NCBI RefSeq assembly: GCF_029846175.1
Contig: NZ_JARWAC010000009.1
Span: 124,001-188,000 of the forward strand
Direction: 5' to 3'
Length of the DNA stretch: 64,000 nucleotides
Source of the DNA: Sphaerisporangium sp. TRM90804
GTDB taxonomy: Bacteria > Actinomycetota > Actinomycetes > Streptosporangiales > Streptosporangiaceae
In this document: one piece after another, positions 23,770 through 32,432 of the stretch
How positions within the stretch are numbered: position 1 is the first letter of the stretch
Layout of the letters: each line of letters opens with the position of its first letter
Notes under the pieces: model-generated
Told to the model about the DNA's origin: nothing
Databases searched by the model: none
The model's input: the letters and a program-made list of their open reading frames with translations, nothing else
Position numbers and translations under genes: made by a program

Positions 23770-24198
23770 ATGTCGGACGAGTCGAGTGGAGCTGATGCGG
23801 CGATGCGGCGAACGGCGGTCAACCCGTGGGCGTGGTCGGCGGAGCTGGGATACAACCAGGGTGAGATCGTATCCGGGCACACGCGGACCCTGTACTGCGC
23901 CGGGCAGACCGCGATGAGCGACGACGGCGAGCCCCGGCATGCCGGTGACATGGCCGCTCAGCTAGCGCTGAGCGTCGACAACCTGGAGGCCGTGCTCGGC
24001 GAGGCCGGAATGTCCCTCGCGAACCTCGTCCGGCTCAACGTCTACACCACCGACGTCGACCGGCTCTTCGAGCACTACGGCGTGCTGGCGTCGCGGTTGG
24101 GCGCCGCCGGGGTGGCGCCGTCCACCACGATGCTCGGTGTGGCGCGGCTGGCGATCCCCGGCCTGCTGGTCGAGCTGGAGGGGACCGCCGTCGCGTGA
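23770..24198 (+). CDS. RidA family (YjgF/YER057c/UK114) protein
   Basis: 142 residues from the ATG at 23770; a later ATG at MRRTAVNPW is also possible. The RidA fold shows as TRTLYCAGQTAMSDDG, MAAQLALSVDNLEAVL and LVRLNVYTTDVDRLFEHY, ending LAIPGLLVELEGTAVA. RidA enzymes hydrolyse reactive enamines and imines formed by PLP enzymes; relatives have other hydrolytic roles. The usual catalytic-type Arg in the C-terminal VARLAIP segment is present. Under the divergent WYL regulator. Confidence 0.88.
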   Translation: MSDESSGADAAMRRTAVNPWAWSAELGYNQGEIVSGHTRTLYCAGQTAMSDDGEPRHAGDMAAQLALSVDNLEAVLGEAGMSLANLVRLNVYTTDVDRLFEHYGVLASRLGAAGVAPSTTMLGVARLAIPGLLVELEGTAVA

Positions 24199-24214
24199 CG
24201 CGGCCTCGCCATCT

Positions 24215-24230
24215 CCGGCGGGCCCGCCGG
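24215..24230. terminator. GC palindrome between converging RidA and MerR genes
   Basis: CCGGCGGGCCCGCCGG is fully self-complementary and lies between two gene ends. Probable bidirectional terminator. Confidence 0.4.
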
Positions 24231-24247
24231 TTGAGCCGGGGCCCGGG

Positions 24248-24931
24248 TCAGGGTTCGCGGGCGCGCAGGTAGGCGTCCAGGTCGGCGGCGCCCTGGAGCA
24301 TGGCGCGGCCCCGGGCGGACAGGCGGGCCTGCCAGTCGAGCAGGGTCGACTCCAGCGGGGCGACGCCTCCGGCGGAGCGGACCTGAGCGATCAGCGGGGC
24401 GATCTGCTCCAGCAGGTAGCCGCCCCGCCTGAGCTGGTGGGCCAGCCGGACGTCCCGTACGTCGGCCGCGCTGTAGATCCGGTAGCCCGTCCGCGGATCG
24501 CGGCGCGGCCTGACCAGCCCGGCGTTCTCCCATTTGCGCAGGGTGGCGGGGCGGATGCCGAGCCTCCCGGCCAGCGGGCCGATGAAGGTGTCGCCGCGCT
24601 CCTGCGGCACGGGTGCCAGGTCGCGGAGCGCGGCCTCGACGGCCTGGAGGGTGCGGCGGTCACCGAGCAGCTGGCCGTGGCTCTCGTCGATGAGCCGCAG
24701 CGCGTCCTCGGTGGCCCCCCGGTTGACCGCCTGCATGATCGACGTGGCCGTCTGGTGACCGTGCCCGGGCACCAGGGCGAGGAACGCGCGCAGGGCCCGC
24801 GCGTGCAGCGGCGCGTAGGTGCGATAGCCGTGAACGGTGCGTTCGGCGGCGGGCAGGATGCCGGCGTCCTCGTAGTTCCTGATCGCCTGGGTGGACAGGC
24901 CGTGCTCGCGCGCCAGGTCCACTGGCCTCAT
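24248..24931 (-). CDS. two-domain MerR regulator (TioE-like)
   Basis: 227 residues with two complete MerR-type HTH domains. The first (residues 1-68) has MRPVDLAREHGLSTQAIRNY and EDAGILPAAERTVHGYRTY; the second (about 117-185) has IGPLAGRLGIRPATLRKWEN, AGLVRPRRDPRTGYRIYS. Tandem MerR proteins of this kind are called TioE-like in actinomycetes. It is divergent from the erythromycin esterase gene, with a palindrome in the gap, so a role in esterase control is likely. No Cys-based metal site is present. Confidence 0.85.
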   Translation of the reverse strand: MRPVDLAREHGLSTQAIRNYEDAGILPAAERTVHGYRTYAPLHARALRAFLALVPGHGHQTATSIMQAVNRGATEDALRLIDESHGQLLGDRRTLQAVEAALRDLAPVPQERGDTFIGPLAGRLGIRPATLRKWENAGLVRPRRDPRTGYRIYSAADVRDVRLAHQLRRGGYLLEQIAPLIAQVRSAGGVAPLESTLLDWQARLSARGRAMLQGAADLDAYLRAREP

Positions 24932-25000
24932 GGGTACACCACCGATTGAAGGTTGTCGCGGCGAGAGCGGGGAGCTTTTCGGGAAAGTTTACACCGGGTG

Positions 25001-25018
25001 TTCAACGATACCGTTGAA
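25001..25018. promoter_or_regulatory. palindrome TTCAACG-N4-CGTTGAA upstream of the esterase
   Basis: Perfect 7-4-7 palindrome ending three bases before the esterase ATG, overlapping its only ribosome-site-like AAGG. Likely bound by the divergent double-MerR protein. Confidence 0.6.
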
Positions 25019-25021
25019 GGC

Positions 25022-26179
25022 ATGGACATCAAGGACACCGCCCGGCCGCTCGACGGCGCGGGCGTCTCGGCGTTCCTGCGATCGCTTCCCGTAAAGCCGC
25101 TGCTGCTCGGCCTGGGCGAGGCCAGGCACTTCGTGGCGGAACTGGGCGAGCTGCGCAACGAGATCTTCCGGCACCTGGTCGAGCACGAGGGCTACCGGTC
25201 GTTCGCCATCGAGAGCGACTGCCTCATGGGCCTCGTGGTCGACGACTACGTCACGACGGGCGCGGGCAGCCTCGACGACGTCATGGAACGCGGTTTCAGC
25301 CACCGCTTCGGCACGTCGCCGGCCAACCGCGAGCTCGTGCGCTGGATGCGCGCGTACAACGAGGAGCATGACGACAAGCTCCGGTTCTTCGGGTTCGACG
25401 GCCCGCTGGAGTACTGGGCGGCGAGCCCGCGCCAGGCGCTCACCGCCCTCTGCGCCCTGCTCGACGGCCCCCTCCCCCACACCATGGAGACCCTCGACGC
25501 GCTGCTGGGCCCGGACGACCGGTGGTCGAACGAGGCCACGGTCATGGACCCGTCCCAGTCGATCGGCCGATCCGCCGACGCCGAGCGGCTGCGGCTGCTC
25601 GCCGACGACCTGGTGGCGCTGCTCGACACCCAGATGCCGCGGCTGAGCCCGAGGGACGCGGAGCGGGCGGCGCTGTACGGGCGCACCGCGGTCGGCCTGC
25701 TCCGCTACCACTCCTGGATGGCCGACACGTCCCCGGTGCGGATGATGCGGCTGTCGGCCCTGCGGGACGCGATGATGGCCGCCAACCTGCGTGCCGTCGC
25801 CGAGCAGGGCCCCGCCCTCATCTTCACCCACAACCTCCACCTGCAGCGGAACAAGAGCGTCATGCGGCTCGGCGACCAGCGGCTGGAGTGGTGGAGCGCG
25901 GGGGCGATCACCGAGGCCCACCTGGGCGACCGGTACGCCTTCCTGGCCTCCGCCTTCGGCACGGTCGGCGACGACCCCCCGCCCCCGGACACCGTCGAGG
26001 GCGTCCTGTCCACGCTCCCGTGGGACCACACTCTCATCGACGCCCGCCGCCTGGCCGAAGCCGTGACGAAGCCCGCCCCGCGCGTCTCCTCCGATTTCGC
26101 CTACTTCCCGCTGGACCCGGCCCATCTCGACACGATCGACGGCGTCGTCTTCCTCAAACACGCCGTCAGGCTGGAGTGA
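25022..26179 (+). CDS. erythromycin esterase family protein
   Basis: 385 residues from the ATG at 25022. The Ere fold is shown by LLGLGEARHFVAELGELRNE, FAIESDCLMGLVVDDY, LRFFGFDGPLEYW and ALIFTHNLHLQRNKS. In Ere enzymes a Glu/His set (here GEARH with its His, and THNLHLQ) supports hydrolysis of the macrolactone. Family members also act on other substrates, so macrolide hydrolysis is a prediction. AAGG lies only one base from the ATG, which is short; start could be upstream. Divergent from the MerR-type regulator. Confidence 0.85.
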   Translation: MDIKDTARPLDGAGVSAFLRSLPVKPLLLGLGEARHFVAELGELRNEIFRHLVEHEGYRSFAIESDCLMGLVVDDYVTTGAGSLDDVMERGFSHRFGTSPANRELVRWMRAYNEEHDDKLRFFGFDGPLEYWAASPRQALTALCALLDGPLPHTMETLDALLGPDDRWSNEATVMDPSQSIGRSADAERLRLLADDLVALLDTQMPRLSPRDAERAALYGRTAVGLLRYHSWMADTSPVRMMRLSALRDAMMAANLRAVAEQGPALIFTHNLHLQRNKSVMRLGDQRLEWWSAGAITEAHLGDRYAFLASAFGTVGDDPPPPDTVEGVLSTLPWDHTLIDARRLAEAVTKPAPRVSSDFAYFPLDPAHLDTIDGVVFLKHAVRLE

Positions 26180-26301
26180 CAGACCGTGGACGAAGGACCA
26201 TGAGCGAGCCGAACGCCGGCGCGACCTCCCGCCGTGATCAGACCGCGGGGATCGTGCCTCGGCGGCTCGTCCGCAGCGATCTTCGTCAGCTTGATCGCGA
26301 A

Positions 26302-27537
26302 CTATCTCTGGTCAGGAGTCAGGACGTGTCGGGTCCGGTCCCCGATCCAGGCCGCTTCGAGGATCGCGGTCAGGCTGGCGGTGTCGGTCGGGCCTGGATG
26401 GTTCTGGATCAGGCGGGTGACGCCACCGGCCATCTCCGCGAAGCGAGGGAGGTCGGCGCGTGCCACGCCGATGTCCGCCAAGGTGGTAGGGATGCCGATG
26501 TCGGCAAGGAGCCCGTCGAGCCAGGTGAGGAACGCATCCGCGGCCTCGGCGTCCGAGGCGTCGGTCACGTCGAGCCCGCACACCCCGGCGAGGATGGCCA
26601 ACCGGTCGACGATGGCATCCCCGGCCGCGTCCAGCGCGTAGGGCAGCAGCAGCCCGACGCCCAGGCCGTGCGGCGTGTGGGTGGCTGCGCCGATGGGGTA
26701 CTGGAGGGCGTGCGGAGCCGCGTTGCCCGCGTGGGAAAATGCGAGCCCGGCCAGCATGGACCCATAGGACATGTCCGCGCGCGCGTCCTTGTCGCCCCCG
26801 TCCCTGACGACACGGGGCAAGCTGCGGGCGATCCGCTCCGCGGCCAGGAGCGCGTAGTGATCGGTGATCGGGTTTCGGCCGAGGAAGACCTGCTCCACCG
26901 GGTCGCGCGGTCCGTGGGCCCGGGGTCGCGCGGTGTAGCTCTCCACCGCGTGACAGAACGCGTCGATGCCCGAGTGGGCGGTGACGGTCGCAGGGCAGCT
27001 GTAGGTGAGCTCTGGGTCGACGATGGCGAAGTCGGGCACGATGTGGACGCTGGAGACCCCCACCTTCAGCTCGCGGTCCGGGTCGGTCAGCACCGAGACG
27101 GGCGTGAGCTCGGAGCCGGTGCCTGACGTCGTCGGGACCGCGACGAGAGGAACCGTCGGCCCCGGCACCCTCGACTCGCCGTAGAAGTCGCGTGGCGTCC
27201 CACCGTGGCGCCGGATGACGCCGACGATTTTGGCGAGGTCGATCACCGTGCCACCCCCGACGGCAAGGATCACGTCGGCGTCCACCTCCGCGGCGACCGA
27301 GACGGCCAGGGCGACATCGGCGAGCGGCACGTCCGGAGTCGCGTCGGCGAACACCCCGACGACTTCGACCTTCTCCCGCACGGCGGCCACGATCTCGGCC
27401 ACGCCCGGCTGCCCCAGAAGAACCCGGTCGGTCACGATGAGGACTCGCGAGCCACACTCGGCCACCACTCGTGGGATATTCTGCGCGACCCCTTCGCCCA
27501 CTATCAGCTGGCGTGGTCCGCGGACGGTCTCAAGCAT
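26302..27537 (-). CDS. iron-containing alcohol dehydrogenase
   Basis: 411 residues. NAD(P)-binding half: ILAVGGGTVIDLAKIVGVI and VAVPTTSGTGSE. Metal-binding residues are Asp and His in HSGIDAFCHAVESY and His in HALQYPIGAATHTPHGLGVG. The group contains 4-hydroxybutyrate dehydrogenase, hydroxyacid-oxoacid transhydrogenase, maleylacetate reductase and lactaldehyde reductase. Sitting 105 bases downstream of a succinate-semialdehyde-type dehydrogenase suggests oxidation of a hydroxy compound to an aldehyde that the next enzyme removes. Exact substrate unknown. Confidence 0.88.
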   Translation of the reverse strand: MLETVRGPRQLIVGEGVAQNIPRVVAECGSRVLIVTDRVLLGQPGVAEIVAAVREKVEVVGVFADATPDVPLADVALAVSVAAEVDADVILAVGGGTVIDLAKIVGVIRRHGGTPRDFYGESRVPGPTVPLVAVPTTSGTGSELTPVSVLTDPDRELKVGVSSVHIVPDFAIVDPELTYSCPATVTAHSGIDAFCHAVESYTARPRAHGPRDPVEQVFLGRNPITDHYALLAAERIARSLPRVVRDGGDKDARADMSYGSMLAGLAFSHAGNAAPHALQYPIGAATHTPHGLGVGLLLPYALDAAGDAIVDRLAILAGVCGLDVTDASDAEAADAFLTWLDGLLADIGIPTTLADIGVARADLPRFAEMAGGVTRLIQNHPGPTDTASLTAILEAAWIGDRTRHVLTPDQR

Positions 27538-27642
27538 GTCAGTGCCTCTCTGGAACGTCGGCGGTGATCTGCTGGGCGGACGTCCGGGTCACCTGCGAGA
27601 CCGGGACGGCGTCGGCAAGGGGCACCCGGAGCAGCGGCCCGG

Positions 27643-29103
27643 TCACGGTAGGTCGATCGCCGCGTAGGTGACGTCGAGGTACTCAAGGACCCCCTCGTGC
27701 GACCCCTCCTTGCCGATCCCCGACTGCTTCACGCCTCCGAACGGAGCCGACGGGTCCGAGATGAGACCACGGTTGACGCCGACCATGCCCGTCTCCAGCC
27801 CCTCGGTGAACCGGAGCGCCCGCTGGAGGTCACGGGTGAAGACGTATCCGACCAGGCCGTGCTCGGTGGCGTTGGCCTTCGCCATCACCTCGTCGTCGGA
27901 CGTGAACGAGATGATCGGCGCCACCGGGCCGAAGATCTCCGCCTCCAGCATCCGCGCGTCTTCGGGCACGTCGACGAGGACCGTAGGCGGGTAGAAGTGG
28001 CCCGGCCCCTCCGGACGCTCGCCGCCCACCAGGACACGGGCGCCGCGATCGACCGCGTCGGCGACGAGCTCGTCGATCTTGGTGACCGAGGCCTCGTCGA
28101 TCAACGCCCCGACGTCCACGCCGTCGTGGAGACCATGGCCCACCGAGAGCGCGCCCATCCGCTCGGCGAAGCGCGCCGTGAACTCCTCGCGCACCGGCTC
28201 CTCGACGTAGATTCGGTTGGCCGCGATGCAGGACTCCCCGATGTTGCGCATCTTGGCCACCATGGCGCCGTCGAGCGCGACGTCCAGGTCCGCGTCGGCA
28301 CACACGATCAAGGCCGCGTTGCCGCCCAGTTCCATGGAGGTGCGCAGCACGTTGTCCGCGGCCTGTCGTAGCAGCACACGCCCGACCTCGGTCGACCCGG
28401 TGAACGAAAGCTTGCGGGTCCGACGGTCGGCCAGCAGTGCTGAGACCACCTCGCCGGCACGCTTGGTCGTCACGACGTTGACGACGCCCGGGGGAACGCC
28501 GACCTCCTCCATGATGCGGGCCAGGAACAGCATGGTGAGTGGCGTCTGGGCCGCCGGCTTGGTGATCGTCGTGCAGCCCGCCGCCAGCGCAGGAGCGATC
28601 TTGCGGGCACCCATGGCCAACGGAAAGTTCCAGGGCGTCACGAAGACGCACGGTCCGACCGGCTTCGGCACGGTGAGGATGCGATATCCACCGGCGGGAG
28701 CGGTGTTGTAGCGCCCCTCGACGCGCACCGCCTCCTCGGCGAACCAACGGAAGAACTCGGCGCCGTAGGCCACCTCTCCTCGAGCCTCGGCGAGCGGCTT
28801 GCCCATCTCGAGCGTTATCAGCCGGGCGACCTCCTCGGATCGCTCGGTCAGTGCCCGGTACGTCGCGGTCAACAACTCCGACCGTTTGCGCGGCGGGGTC
28901 GCCGCCCACTCCGCCATCGCCTTGCTCGCCACGTCCAGAGCGGCGAGCCCGTCAACGACGTCGGCGTCCGCCACCTCGGCGATGGTCTGGCCGGTGGCCG
29001 GGTCCTCGACGACAAAGGTGGCTCCGCCGGCGGCGTCGCGCCAGGCGTCGCCGATCCGGAGCCGCCGGTGCTCGGGGGCCAGGACGTTCATCGGGTCGCT
29101 CAT
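27643..29103 (-). CDS. gabD: NAD(P)-dependent succinate-semialdehyde dehydrogenase-type aldehyde dehydrogenase
   Basis: 486 residues, full length for the family. TPWNFPLAMGARKIAPALAA holds the active-site Asn, FTGSTEVGRVLL the cofactor turn, MELGGNAALIV the general base Glu, and GESCIAANR the catalytic Cys. The ending GVKQSGIGKEGSHEGVLEYL matches GabD-type enzymes. It oxidises a semialdehyde to its acid in the cytoplasm. Part of a minus-strand block that runs from the sugar-type ABC operon to the Fe-alcohol dehydrogenase. The gene symbol is by family, not proof of substrate. Confidence 0.85.
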   Translation of the reverse strand: MSDPMNVLAPEHRRLRIGDAWRDAAGGATFVVEDPATGQTIAEVADADVVDGLAALDVASKAMAEWAATPPRKRSELLTATYRALTERSEEVARLITLEMGKPLAEARGEVAYGAEFFRWFAEEAVRVEGRYNTAPAGGYRILTVPKPVGPCVFVTPWNFPLAMGARKIAPALAAGCTTITKPAAQTPLTMLFLARIMEEVGVPPGVVNVVTTKRAGEVVSALLADRRTRKLSFTGSTEVGRVLLRQAADNVLRTSMELGGNAALIVCADADLDVALDGAMVAKMRNIGESCIAANRIYVEEPVREEFTARFAERMGALSVGHGLHDGVDVGALIDEASVTKIDELVADAVDRGARVLVGGERPEGPGHFYPPTVLVDVPEDARMLEAEIFGPVAPIISFTSDDEVMAKANATEHGLVGYVFTRDLQRALRFTEGLETGMVGVNRGLISDPSAPFGGVKQSGIGKEGSHEGVLEYLDVTYAAIDLP

Positions 29104-29377
29104 CGCGTCGCCTCCTGTGATGTTCTTGGTGATGTCCGGCGCGACCTCGGCGATCGCGCCACACGCGTTGACGAACGGATCACACGGCCGCGTCGAGGTC
29201 GAGGTCGCCGAGCGGAGTCGAACGTGGCCTCGGCCCTGGCCGCAGGGCGACGCGCCGCGCCGCCGATCGCCTTCTCGGGCCGTGACCGCTTCGGCGTCGT
29301 CAGGTGCTCACCGGTGACGGTCCGCCGAGGCTCGATCGCCACGTGCGGGCGCATGTCGACGCCACCGCCCTGCGCGG

Positions 29378-30454
29378 CTACCTCCCGGCCTCGGACAGCG
29401 CCAGCCCGGTGCCCGCGTCGAACAGGTGCGCACGGTCCAGGTCGACCGTGACGAGCAGCCGCTCGCCCGGCGTACCGGTGACGCCGGGTCGTGCCTTGAC
29501 CTTGAGGATCACCGTCCCCACTCGGACGTCGACCAGCGTTCGGTCACCGAGCGGCTCAAGGCCGTAGAGCTCACCCGGCAACGACGCGTTCCCACGCTGC
29601 TCGACGGACAGGTCCTCCGCGCGCAGTCCCAGCAGCAGCGGACGACCGTCTTCGGCCGTGGTCCAGCGGGGCCGCGGCAGCGACCAGCCTCCCGCCCCGA
29701 CCAGACGATCTCCTTCGGCGTGGCAGGGAAGCAGGCTGATCGGCGGGCTCCCGACGAAGCCCGCGACCCACTGGTTGGCTGGACGCTCGTACACCTCGGC
29801 CGGCGTTCCGACCTGTTGCACCTTCCCCTCCTTGAGGACCGCGACCTGGTCGGCCATGGACAGGGCCTCGACCTGGTCGTTGGTCACGTAGACGAAGGTT
29901 CCCCCGAGGCTCCGGTGGATGCGGGTGAGCTCGGTGCGCATCTCGACGCGGAGCTTGAGGTCGAGGTTCGTCAGCGGCTCGTCCATGAGAAACGCGCGCG
30001 GGCGACGGACCAGCGCCCGGGCCAGGGCGACACGCTGCATCTCACCGCCCGACAACTGCGCGGGACGACGCTGCAGCAGACGTTCGATGTGCAGCAGGCT
30101 CGACATCCGCTCGACGGCGGCGGCGACCTCGCTCGAAGAACAGCGGCGTGCCCGCAGCGGCGAAGCGATGTTCTCGTACGCCGTGTGTCGCGGGTAGAGG
30201 GCGTAGCTCTGGAAGACCATGGCCAGGTCGCGTGCGGCCGGGGAGTCACCGGTCGCGTCCCTCCCGTCCAGCCGCACCGACCCGGCGTCAAGCTTCTCAA
30301 GGCCGGCGATCGCTCGCAGGGTCGTCGTCTTGCCCGCCCCGGAGGGCCCGAGCACGACGAAGAACGAGCCGTCCGGCACGTCCAGCGTCACCCCGTCCAG
30401 GGCCTGGACCTTACCGAAGGACTTGCACAGCCCGTGCACCGCCACGGTTCCCAT
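29378..30454 (-). CDS. CUT1 ABC transporter ATP-binding protein with Asn at the switch-His position
   Basis: 358 residues, MalK/UgpC type. Walker A GPSGAGKTTT, Q-loop MVFQSYALYPRHTAYENI, signature LSGGEMQRVALARAL, Walker B AFLMDEPLTNLD. The H-loop reads YVTNDQVEA where almost all relatives have YVTHDQ, so the switch histidine is Asn. The C-terminal TOBE-like regulatory domain is present. Coupled to the upstream ATPase gene by ATGA. The two different ATPases probably form a heterodimer with one normal and one weakened ATP site. Last gene of the transporter operon. Confidence 0.9.
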   Translation of the reverse strand: MGTVAVHGLCKSFGKVQALDGVTLDVPDGSFFVVLGPSGAGKTTTLRAIAGLEKLDAGSVRLDGRDATGDSPAARDLAMVFQSYALYPRHTAYENIASPLRARRCSSSEVAAAVERMSSLLHIERLLQRRPAQLSGGEMQRVALARALVRRPRAFLMDEPLTNLDLKLRVEMRTELTRIHRSLGGTFVYVTNDQVEALSMADQVAVLKEGKVQQVGTPAEVYERPANQWVAGFVGSPPISLLPCHAEGDRLVGAGGWSLPRPRWTTAEDGRPLLLGLRAEDLSVEQRGNASLPGELYGLEPLGDRTLVDVRVGTVILKVKARPGVTGTPGERLLVTVDLDRAHLFDAGTGLALSEAGR

Positions 30455-31521
30455 CAGGCCACCAGCTCTTCCGTGCTCACGTCGTAGACCGGCGGGGGTC
30501 CGCCGGTGTGCCGCAGCCCGACCGGTGCGTCAGCGGCGAAACGGACCGTCGGTGGCATCCGAACCCGCACGTCGCGCTGGTCGCCGTGGTCGACCACGTA
30601 GATGATCTCGTCGCCCAGCCACTCCGCCGAGACCACGCGGGCCGGGACCGAACGCTCCGCCCCTGGTTCCGTGACTTCCAGCGCCTCCGGCCGGACGCCC
30701 GCGACCAGGGAACGGTCGCGCGGCAGGTTCGGCGGCGGCGTGAGGACCAGCCCGCTCTTACCGCGCAGCTCCCCGTCGGCCACCTCCACCTCGATCAGGT
30801 TCATCGGCGGGGAGCCGATGAACGCGGCGCAGAAGAGACTCGCCGGACGGTCGTAGACCTCCAGCGGCGTGCCGATCTGCTCGACGCGGCCCTTGTTGAG
30901 GATGGCGATCCTGTGGCCGAGCGACATCGCCTCGACCTGGTCGTGGGTGACGTAGACCATCGTCGTCCCCAGCTCCCCCTGCAGGTGCTTGATCTCCGTG
31001 CGCATGTCCGCCCTCAGCTCCGCGTCCAGATTGGTGAGAGGTTCGTCCATGAGGAACGCGCGCGGGCGTCGCACCAGGGCGCGAGCAAGCGCGACGCGCT
31101 GCTGCTCCCCGCCGGACAGCCGGTGCGGTCGCCGGTCCAGGAGCGGGCCGAGCCGCATCAGCCGGGCGGCCTCGTCGACCCGCTCGCGCACCTCCGGCTT
31201 GGGCAGTCCCTCGGCCCGCAGGGGGAACGCCAGGTTGTCGCGGGTTCTCAGATGCGGGTAGAGAGCGTAGAACTGGAACACCATGGCGATGTCGCGCTCG
31301 GCGGGCGGCAGGTCGTTGACCAGCGTGTCGCCGATGCGGATGTCGCCCGTCGTCTGCCTCTCCAGGCCGGCTATCGCCCGCAGCGTGGTCGTCTTGCCGC
31401 AACCCGAAGGGCCGAGCATCACGAACAGCTCGCCGTCGCCGATGGCCAGGTCCACGTGGTCGACCGCGACCGTCCCGTCCGGGTAGCGCTTGTGCAGGGC
31501 GGTCACCTCGATGCCCGCCAT
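30454..31521 (-). CDS. CUT1 ABC transporter ATP-binding protein (canonical)
   Basis: 355 residues from the ATG at 31521; the longer frame upstream shadows the permease. Walker A GPSGCGKTTT, MVFQFYALYPHLRTRDNL, signature LSGGEQQRVALARAL, AFLMDEPLTNLDAEL, and an intact switch His in YVTHDQVEAM. A TOBE/MalK-type C-terminal domain follows (VAGVRPEALEVTEPGAE). Overlaps the permease stop by one base and the next ATPase start by four. Supplies the intact switch histidine of the presumed heterodimer. Confidence 0.92.
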   Translation of the reverse strand: MAGIEVTALHKRYPDGTVAVDHVDLAIGDGELFVMLGPSGCGKTTTLRAIAGLERQTTGDIRIGDTLVNDLPPAERDIAMVFQFYALYPHLRTRDNLAFPLRAEGLPKPEVRERVDEAARLMRLGPLLDRRPHRLSGGEQQRVALARALVRRPRAFLMDEPLTNLDAELRADMRTEIKHLQGELGTTMVYVTHDQVEAMSLGHRIAILNKGRVEQIGTPLEVYDRPASLFCAAFIGSPPMNLIEVEVADGELRGKSGLVLTPPPNLPRDRSLVAGVRPEALEVTEPGAERSVPARVVSAEWLGDEIIYVVDHGDQRDVRVRMPPTVRFAADAPVGLRHTGGPPPVYDVSTEELVA

Positions 31522-32432
31522 CAGCGTCGCACCGCCCCGAGCGTCACGCCGGCGACGAGGTGCTTGCGCACCAGGTAGGCGAAGACGAGCACCGGCAGGG
31601 CGAACACCACGGAGGCGGCGGCCACGAGACCCCAGTCCACGGTGGTTCCGCCGATGAGCCCGGCGATGGCGGGCGGGGCCGTCCGCACGGTGTCGCTGGA
31701 GGTGAGGAAGATGGCGAACACGAACTCGTTCCACGAGAAGATGAGCGCGAAGACCGCCGTCGCGGCGATGCCGGGCAGCAGCAGGGGAAGGGTGAATCGC
31801 CAGAACGCCTGCAAGCGGGTGTAGCCGTCGAGCATGGCGGCATCCTCGTACTCCGCGGGCACCTCGTCGACGAACCCCTTCATCATCCAGATCGTGAACG
31901 GGACGTTGAACGCGGTGTAGATGAGGATCAGGCCGAGCTTGGTGTCGATGAGTCCGACCTGGCGGTACATGAGGAAGATCGGGATCACGACCACCACGGG
32001 CGGCATGAAGCGGGTGGACAGGATGAAGAACAGCTGGTCCTTCTTGGCCTTCACGGCGAAGCGTGAGTAGGCCCAGGCCGCCGGGACCCCCAGCACGGTG
32101 GCCAGCACCGTGGAGACCCCGGCGACCACGACGGAGTTGAGGAACGAGACGGACAAGGCCGAGCGACCGCCGCCGGAGGCGAAGAACACGTCCTTGAAAT
32201 GGTCCATCGTGACCTTGAAGTCGAAGAACTTGGCCGGGATGGCGTAGACGTCCCGGTTCTCCTTGATGGACGTCTCGATCATCCACAGCACCGGAAAGAG
32301 CATCACGACGGCCAGCACGGCCAGCAGCGCGACCTCCAGCACGGAGCGGCCCCGGCCGCCGAAGCGGCGCGCGGGGGGCGTGTGATCCCGGACAGGACCT
32401 GTGGACACGGCCTCGCCGACGGAGACGGCCAT
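31521..32432 (-). CDS. ABC sugar transporter permease (MalG type)
   Basis: 303 residues, six membrane segments starting with VLEVALLAVLAVVMLFPVLW. The EAA loop, which docks on the ATPases, reads EYEDAAMLDGYTRLQAFWRF (about residue 200). SRFAVKAKKDQLFFILSTRF and FNVPFTIWMMKGFVDEVP are typical for this half of carbohydrate importers. Overlaps its neighbours on both sides, indicating one operon with the binding protein, the second permease and two ATPases. Confidence 0.92.
   Translation of the reverse strand: MAVSVGEAVSTGPVRDHTPPARRFGGRGRSVLEVALLAVLAVVMLFPVLWMIETSIKENRDVYAIPAKFFDFKVTMDHFKDVFFASGGGRSALSVSFLNSVVVAGVSTVLATVLGVPAAWAYSRFAVKAKKDQLFFILSTRFMPPVVVVIPIFLMYRQVGLIDTKLGLILIYTAFNVPFTIWMMKGFVDEVPAEYEDAAMLDGYTRLQAFWRFTLPLLLPGIAATAVFALIFSWNEFVFAIFLTSSDTVRTAPPAIAGLIGGTTVDWGLVAAASVVFALPVLVFAYLVRKHLVAGVTLGAVRR

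Noticed and set aside
29104-29377. Possible small gene between the aldehyde dehydrogenase and the ABC ATPase
   Set aside because: Open frames are Arg-rich shadows without start signals or family character; treated as intergenic.
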